Under the pieces are notes generated by a model. The model made no database searches. It saw only the letters and a program-made list of their open reading frames with translations, and was not told where the DNA came from. Shown here piece by piece: positions 33,111 to 37,790 of a stretch of DNA of 37,790 bases. Numbering within the stretch: position 1 is the stretch's first letter; every line of letters begins with the position of its first letter. The DNA is taken from the NCBI GenBank assembly GCA_902554705.1, contig CACDPP010000020.1:1-37790 (forward strand), given 5' to 3'. The stretch comes from Paracoccaceae bacterium. Lineage in GTDB: Bacteria > Pseudomonadota > Alphaproteobacteria > Rhodobacterales > Rhodobacteraceae. A program made the translations under genes and the position numbers.

Positions 33111-33724
33111 TTTTCTCGCTCCTTTATTCCACCTCTAGCACGGAGAGCTTCTGAAACGTGATCGGCATCGTCCAAAATTGATAATGCAAGCGGTACGGAA
33201 ATCCTCCAGAAACTGCGTTTAGTTGATCTGGCTGATTGCGCAAGCATTAAATTTTTTGCGCGTTGGTTCAATATTGGAATTGACCTTATAAACAATCCTA
33301 ATGTTATAGATATGGCATGGGGGTTGATCCTAAAAACCTTGAGGTAAAATGAGTATTTCTGAACTGTTAAAATGATATCATGAATTTTGCTGGTCAGTAA
33401 AAAAAGGTTCGCGATTAAGAATGCTGAAATAAGCCGAAGAATAAGGGTCACACCCTGATCTACGTTGCCTAGATATAGATGCCAAACAGTCAAAATGATA
33501 ACAAAAGGGATAGTAATTTTTAGGTGATACAACCCTAGCCCTAGAAATTTTAGCCCACCGGCCAAAAAATAGATTAGTAAGAGCACTAAGAATATACAGA
33601 ACATTACAAGTGGATTTTTTATAAAAAATAAAATTGCTGCAGCACAGCAGCTGAGAACGATCTTTTTCTGAACAGAGACTCTATCTAGTTTGGTGCTATA
33701 CGAAGACACGTTAGTAAACATCAA
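33107..33724 (-). CDS. bioN: ECF transporter transmembrane T component
   Basis: A 205-residue membrane protein that couples BioY to the ATPase. The two short Ala-Arg coupling motifs of EcfT proteins are seen in MLAQSARSTKRSF and EALRARGGIKE near the C-terminus. There are four to five membrane helices in the N-terminal half. It overlaps bioM and bioY by 4 bases each, which points to fixed stoichiometry. Confidence 0.88.
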   Translation of the reverse strand: MMFTNVSSYSTKLDRVSVQKKIVLSCCAAAILFFIKNPLVMFCIFLVLLLIYFLAGGLKFLGLGLYHLKITIPFVIILTVWHLYLGNVDQGVTLILRLISAFLIANLFLLTSKIHDIILTVQKYSFYLKVFRINPHAISITLGLFIRSIPILNQRAKNLMLAQSARSTKRSFWRISVPLALSILDDADHVSEALRARGGIKEREN

Positions 33725-34443
33725 ATAGTCTTTTCGTCATAATTTTTCATAGCAGTTCTATACTTTTTTATGACAGTTTTTGGTGAGCCGTCAGCTTGAA
33801 TAATACCTTCATCCATCCAGATTAATCTTTGATAATTTTCGAATGTTTCTGGCACATGGGAAACGTGAATGATAGTTTGCTTTAGAGAACTTAAGTAATG
33901 TTCTAGTTTTAGTTGTGTAGGTATGTCTATTCCAGTGAAGGGCTCATCCAAAAGTAAAACCCGAGGTTTCATTAATAAAACTGAGAGTAGGCAAACTAAG
34001 TGCTTTTGACCTTGCGACAAAGTAGAAATGGATCGTTCAAACCAGTCAACTTTGTCATATTGCTTCAAACACGCGATAACTTTTAAATCAGCCTCATTTT
34101 TGCTCAGACCTAATTGAGTGAGGCCAAACCGTAGCTCTTCGCCAACAGTTGGAAAAATGATTTGATGATCGGGATTTTGAAAAATTATCCCTACCTTCTT
34201 AATGGCCTCCTTCCTTTTTTTTGCTACTTCGATTCCATCTATTAAAACCTTTCCATTATTCAATTCTTGTAAGCCGGCCAAAATGCGCAAAAGGGTGGTT
34301 TTGCCCGAACCGTTCCGCCCGATAAATCCAACCCTTTGCTCTTTGATGGATAGACTTAGATTTTCTAAAATTCTCTCTTTTCCGTAAAAAACAGAGGCTG
34401 AGCAAATTTCAATTTCTGTTGGTTTATCTGGGCTAATTTCCAT
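33721..34443 (-). CDS. bioM: Biotin ECF transporter ATP-binding component
   Basis: A 240-residue ABC ATPase: Walker A GRNGSGKTTLLRIL, Q-loop FQNPDHQIIFPTV (typical of EcfA), signature STLSQGQKHLV, Walker B VLLLDEPFTGID and His switch IIHVSHVPE. First gene of bioMNY. The 74-base gap to the next gene should hold the promoter. I looked there for a BioR-type TTATNNATAA box and did not find a convincing one. Confidence 0.92.
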   Translation of the reverse strand: MEISPDKPTEIEICSASVFYGKERILENLSLSIKEQRVGFIGRNGSGKTTLLRILAGLQELNNGKVLIDGIEVAKKRKEAIKKVGIIFQNPDHQIIFPTVGEELRFGLTQLGLSKNEADLKVIACLKQYDKVDWFERSISTLSQGQKHLVCLLSVLLMKPRVLLLDEPFTGIDIPTQLKLEHYLSSLKQTIIHVSHVPETFENYQRLIWMDEGIIQADGSPKTVIKKYRTAMKNYDEKTI

Positions 34444-34517
34444 TTGTCCATCTTCTTAGAGTGGAAAACAAAATATCGAATTAAATTTATTACTAATTTT
34501 GACCAAAATTAGCGGTT

Positions 34518-35108
34518 TTAGATAACTAGAACCTGTGTGCCAACTTCTGTCATAGCGAATAACTCTGCAATATGTTCATTATACAGACCAATACATCCAT
34601 TCGATGAGCGACGTCCTATTTTTCGCGTATCGTGAGTTCCATGAATTCGGAAATACGTCCAACTTAAATAAAGAGCATGCGTGCCTAAGGGATTTTCTGG
34701 ACCTGGTCCTATAAAATCTGGCCATTCTGGATTTCTAATTTTCATAGCAGGTGTTGGACTCCAGCTAGGGCCTTCAACCTTTTTGGTAACTTTTGTTCTC
34801 CCAGTTTTTATCAGGTCATCAGACATAGGAACTGAAGATGGAAACAAACGATAAGTTTGTTCATCAGATGACCAATAATGTAAGGCTCTGGACGAGATAT
34901 CGACCAAAATTGCACCTTTTTGTAAAGTTTTAAAGTATGGCTTCCAATTTAAAGCTCTAAAACTAGACACATTGTGTCTTATATTTTCTGAGATTTCTTC
35001 TTCTATTTCTGTTGTGTTGTCTTGGTTGACATTCGATAGAGCAAGGCTTGGGGTAAATAAAGAGGCACCCGAAACTCTCAAAAAATTACGACGATTAAAT
35101 TTAAACAT
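34518..35108 (-). CDS. L,D-transpeptidase (YkuD), Tat-type signal
   Basis: A 196-residue exported protein. The N-terminus NRRNFLRVSGASLFTPSLAL has a twin-Arg motif. The YkuD catalytic domain has the His in RIHGTHD and the nucleophile Cys in RRSSNGCIGLYNEHI. Such enzymes form 3-3 cross-links or attach proteins to peptidoglycan in the periplasm. AAGGTT precedes the ATG. It is separated from a second YkuD gene by the CAP-domain lipoprotein gene. Confidence 0.9.
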   Translation of the reverse strand: MFKFNRRNFLRVSGASLFTPSLALSNVNQDNTTEIEEEISENIRHNVSSFRALNWKPYFKTLQKGAILVDISSRALHYWSSDEQTYRLFPSSVPMSDDLIKTGRTKVTKKVEGPSWSPTPAMKIRNPEWPDFIGPGPENPLGTHALYLSWTYFRIHGTHDTRKIGRRSSNGCIGLYNEHIAELFAMTEVGTQVLVI

Positions 35109-35216
35109 AGAAAAACCTTAATTGTGTTCTGTATATTTTAATGCAAGAACGTTATAGGCTCAATTGGAAATATTAGGGTGCTTTGCTAGCATGAGAAAGC
35201 ACGGATGTGGGACGTA

Positions 35217-35729
35217 ATGCTAAAGATTTTAATTTCGATTTTAATTTCAGTTATCTTAGTAGGCTGTGCTCCTCAAGAAATACAAATGGCGCCAGATGGC
35301 AAGCCGGTACCTAAAATTTATGATATGAGGGCCCAATCAACAGCCCAAATACAATTCCGGATGCTTGATGCCGTTAATGTCTTACGTTCTAGCAGGTCTT
35401 TAAACAGTCTGCAGTTGAACGCTCAGCTAAATGCAGCAGCAGCGACACATTCCCGTGATATGTCTGTTCAAAACCGCCCTTGGCACTTCGGTTCAGACGG
35501 ATCGTCGCCCTTGGATAGAGCTCGGCGTTTAAATTATTCTGGAGAGTTTCGGGGAGAGGTAATTTCTGAAACGTTTGAGAACGAATTAGATACGCTTTCA
35601 GCATGGATGGAAAATAAAAATACTAGAGCTGTAATTATGGACCCAAATGCACTTGAGTTAGGCTTCTCATGGTACCAAGAACCCAGTGGAAAAATTTGGT
35701 GGACACTAGTTGTAGGCGGGAAAAGTTAA
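35217..35729 (+). CDS. CAP/SCP-domain lipoprotein
   Basis: A 170-residue lipoprotein: signal ILISILISVILVGCAPQ with lipobox LVGC, then a CAP domain (LNAAAATHSRDMS, WHFGSDGSSPLDRAR, GEVISETFENE, IMDPNALELGFSW). Bacterial CAP proteins are secreted or anchored; their activity is mostly unknown, and some bind wall or lipid components. I use Met 35217, which opens the signal peptide and follows GGGA; the frame extends to 35205. Placed between two L,D-transpeptidases, it may act on the cell wall (inference). Confidence 0.85.
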   Translation: MLKILISILISVILVGCAPQEIQMAPDGKPVPKIYDMRAQSTAQIQFRMLDAVNVLRSSRSLNSLQLNAQLNAAAATHSRDMSVQNRPWHFGSDGSSPLDRARRLNYSGEFRGEVISETFENELDTLSAWMENKNTRAVIMDPNALELGFSWYQEPSGKIWWTLVVGGKS

Positions 35730-35733
35730 ATTT

Positions 35734-36231
35734 TTATGGAAGAATAAAAATTGGTGTACCAATAGCCACAGCCCGGTAAATTTCGTCCATTTCATGATTT
35801 CGTATCGCTATACAACCGAATGTCCAATCGCGCTTCCACCATTTTGGTGACTTGTCACGGCCATGAATAAATATATCACCCCCAGGTGATTTCCCTAACT
35901 TTGCTGCTTCTTTTCTATCGTTGTCGTTAGGATAAGAAATTCCTAAAGATAGATAATACTGACTGTTGGGGTTCTTGCGGTCTATATAATATTTTCCTTC
36001 AGGTGTTTTGCCATCACCTTCAAATTTCTTGTCGCCTTTGGGTGAAAACCCCAGTCCAATTCGATACCGCCGTAGTACTTTTTCACCGTTAAAAAGATAC
36101 ATTTTTCGGTCTGATTTTTTGACGACAATGGAAGTGATTGGTTCGTCGATGGCTGTAGTACTATTTGCCCAAGAAGATATAGCACTTAAGAAAGTAAATA
36201 GGACTATAACTAGAAATAATTTTATTTTCAT
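35734..36231 (-). CDS. L,D-transpeptidase (YkuD)
   Basis: A 165-residue exported protein with a signal peptide (LFLVIVLFTFLSAISSWA) and a compact YkuD domain: IVVKKSDRKMYLFNGEKVLR, IFIHGRDKS with the conserved His, and DWTFGCIAIRNHEMDEI with the Cys. In most relatives the Cys motif is NGC or HGC; here it is FGC. It is convergent with the CAP lipoprotein gene (4 bases between stops). Confidence 0.9.
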   Translation of the reverse strand: MKIKLFLVIVLFTFLSAISSWANSTTAIDEPITSIVVKKSDRKMYLFNGEKVLRRYRIGLGFSPKGDKKFEGDGKTPEGKYYIDRKNPNSQYYLSLGISYPNDNDRKEAAKLGKSPGGDIFIHGRDKSPKWWKRDWTFGCIAIRNHEMDEIYRAVAIGTPIFILP

Positions 36232-36343
36232 TTTATAATTTGACTGCTCTTTTTACACCTTATTAACTTCAATATTTAATTTTCGGCAACAAAATTCTTG
36301 ATAAAATTTACTAAACTTTCCTGATCGTGCTTAAAGCCTTTAG

Positions 36344-37790
36344 TTACTCAGATTTCAAAAACCCACCAGATTGATGGTGCCAAAGTTCAGAGTATAATCC
36401 GCCCTTTGACAAAAGTGACTGGTGATCTCCATCCTCGACAATTTTACCATCATCGAGCACAAGTATTCGGTCCATCTGGGCAATTGTTGACAATCTATGC
36501 GCGATTGCAATTACTGTCTTCCCATTCATCATATTTTTTAAAGTATCTTGAATTTGGTTCTCAATTTCGCTGTCTAGCGCACTTGTAGCTTCGTCTAAAA
36601 GCAGAATAGGCGCATTTTTTAAAATTACTCGTGCCAGCGTTATTCGTTGGCGCTGTCCTCCTGACAGTTTAATTCCTCGTTCTCCAACGTGGGCATCGTA
36701 TCCTTTTCTTCCACTCTCATCCTGCAGGTTTAAAATAAAATCATGGGCATGAGCCTTTTTTGCAGCTGCAATGATTTCTTCTTCGGTTGCATCTGATTTT
36801 CCGTAGCAAATATTTTCACGAATGGACCTGTGTAGGAGGCTACTATCCTGCTGAACAACACCAATATTTTTGTGTAGACTAACTTGGGTAATTTTTGAAA
36901 TATCTTGGCCATCGATATGGATCGCACCATCTTCCACATCATAGAAGCGGAGAATTAGCTTTAACAACGTAGATTTTCCAGCACCTGACCTGCCAACTAA
37001 ACCAACTTTCTCATTTTCTCTAAATGTCACACTTAACTTATTCAAACCGCCCCGTTTAAGCCCGTAGTGATGACTTAAACTTTTTACTTCAATTTTAGCT
37101 TTTGTAATTTCTAGATTTTCTGCACTTTCTTGATCCTTTAGTTTGATTGGATCAGCTAAAGTGCCCATGCCTTCCTGTATCACACCGAGCTCTCTGAAAA
37201 ATGAAGATATTGCCCACATTATCCAACCTGTCATAGCATTTAATTTAATTGCTAGGGCTGATGCAGCTGCTATGGTTCCGGCAGTAGCTTCTCCAATGTA
37301 CCACAGATAAAGCGACATACCTATCAAACTTGTTATTAGTAAACCGTTTAAAATATTCAGGCCAAAGTCCATTATAGTATAAAGGCGCATCTCGCGTGCA
37401 AACGTTTGACGTGTTTTTTCAATAGCTGATTTGGCACTGTCCAACTCTTGGTTTTGATGAGCGAATAATTTAACTGAATGAATATTGGTATAGGTATCTA
37501 TGATTTGACCATTTAGGGTCGATCGTGCGTCTGAAGATGCTTTTGAGGCTGGACTGATATTTTTAATAACCCAGGCGATTAAAACGAGGTATAATAAAAA
37601 CCAGATTGCCATGGGCAGCATTAACCGAAAGTCTACACTGTTTAATAAAAACAAGCCGCCAAAAATATATGCAAGGGAGTATCCTAGGGCATCAAATACT
37701 TGGAATACTACTTCCCCTGCAGATCTGGGTGTTTGCATTACTCTATTTGCAATCCTGCCTGCGAAATCATTTTCGAACCAGCCAATTGAT
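36344..37790 (-). CDS. ABC exporter, fused membrane and ATPase domains, N-terminus outside window
   Basis: The C-terminal 482 or so residues of a roughly 600-residue MsbA-type half-transporter. The frame stays open past the first in-window Met (37738): codons before it read FENDFAGRIANRV, the usual loop before QTPRSAGE, so the gene starts beyond 37790. Several membrane helices are followed by a full ATPase: Walker A GRSGAGKSTLLKL, Q-loop VVQQDSSLLH, signature IKLSGGQRQRITLAR, Walker B ILLLDEATSALD, H-switch AHRLSTI. The substrate (lipid, peptide or drug) is not evident. Confidence 0.92.
   Translation of the reverse strand, partial: SIGWFENDFAGRIANRVMQTPRSAGEVVFQVFDALGYSLAYIFGGLFLLNSVDFRLMLPMAIWFLLYLVLIAWVIKNISPASKASSDARSTLNGQIIDTYTNIHSVKLFAHQNQELDSAKSAIEKTRQTFAREMRLYTIMDFGLNILNGLLITSLIGMSLYLWYIGEATAGTIAAASALAIKLNAMTGWIMWAISSFFRELGVIQEGMGTLADPIKLKDQESAENLEITKAKIEVKSLSHHYGLKRGGLNKLSVTFRENEKVGLVGRSGAGKSTLLKLILRFYDVEDGAIHIDGQDISKITQVSLHKNIGVVQQDSSLLHRSIRENICYGKSDATEEEIIAAAKKAHAHDFILNLQDESGRKGYDAHVGERGIKLSGGQRQRITLARVILKNAPILLLDEATSALDSEIENQIQDTLKNMMNGKTVIAIAHRLSTIAQMDRILVLDDGKIVEDGDHQSLLSKGGLYSELWHHQSGGFLKSE

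Noticed and set aside
34444-34517. BioR-type operator upstream of bioMNY
   Set aside because: AT-rich, but no good TTATNNATAA palindrome.
1-37790. CRISPR array, rRNA or intact transposase
   Set aside because: No short regularly spaced repeats, no conserved rRNA segments and no transposase or integrase motif were seen on either strand.

Overview
The window looks like a chromosome segment of a low-GC, probably marine alphaproteobacterium of the Rhodobacterales type. The main evidence is a petP-petR regulator pair next to petABC (cytochrome bc1), as in Rhodobacter, together with ubiG, ilvE, a bioMNY-type ECF transporter and YkuD transpeptidases. The genus cannot be fixed from the sequence alone.

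Region 1 (1-11,260) is accessory DNA. It opens with a dapF cut short at its 3' end and joined to fragments of a phage-like gene pair. Five gene modules follow: a BspA/DUF285 surface protein with a barrel-like C-terminus; an SDR with two small proteins; a cupin and six small NTF2-like or alpha/beta-barrel proteins; a cysteine-synthase-like enzyme; and an inner-membrane protein. After each module comes a copy, always in the same orientation, of a repeat of about 80-105 bp (R1-R5). Its core is an imperfect inverted repeat, like a recombinase crossover site. Two copies follow a terminator, and two carry a different GTAGCCCCA-containing flank. This repeat-delimited array is the most unusual feature of the window.

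Region 2 (11,525-19,280) is one minus-strand operon of nine tightly coupled genes with visibly higher GC. It encodes a creatininase-family amidohydrolase, a complete NMT1/ThiY-type ABC importer, a cytosine-deaminase-like amidohydrolase, an FAD-linked oxidase, a flavodoxin-fold oxidoreductase, a RidA protein and a RutR-like TetR regulator. A 21-bp palindrome sits at the promoter. I read it as an imported uptake and degradation pathway for an N-heterocycle or cyclic amide, substrate unknown. A 35-codon transketolase-like tail lies just upstream and may mark the insertion edge.

Region 3 (19,660-37,790) is mostly core genome: nitroreductase, proline iminopeptidase, ubiG, petR-petP, ilvE, an outer-membrane protein, petABC, a divergent four-gene locus (DUF3726-like protein and a 557-residue unknown facing an atypical acyl-CoA ligase and atypical thiolase), bioMNY, two YkuD transpeptidases around a CAP-domain lipoprotein, and an ABC exporter that runs off the right edge. 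I found no rRNA, tRNA, CRISPR array or intact transposase or integrase.
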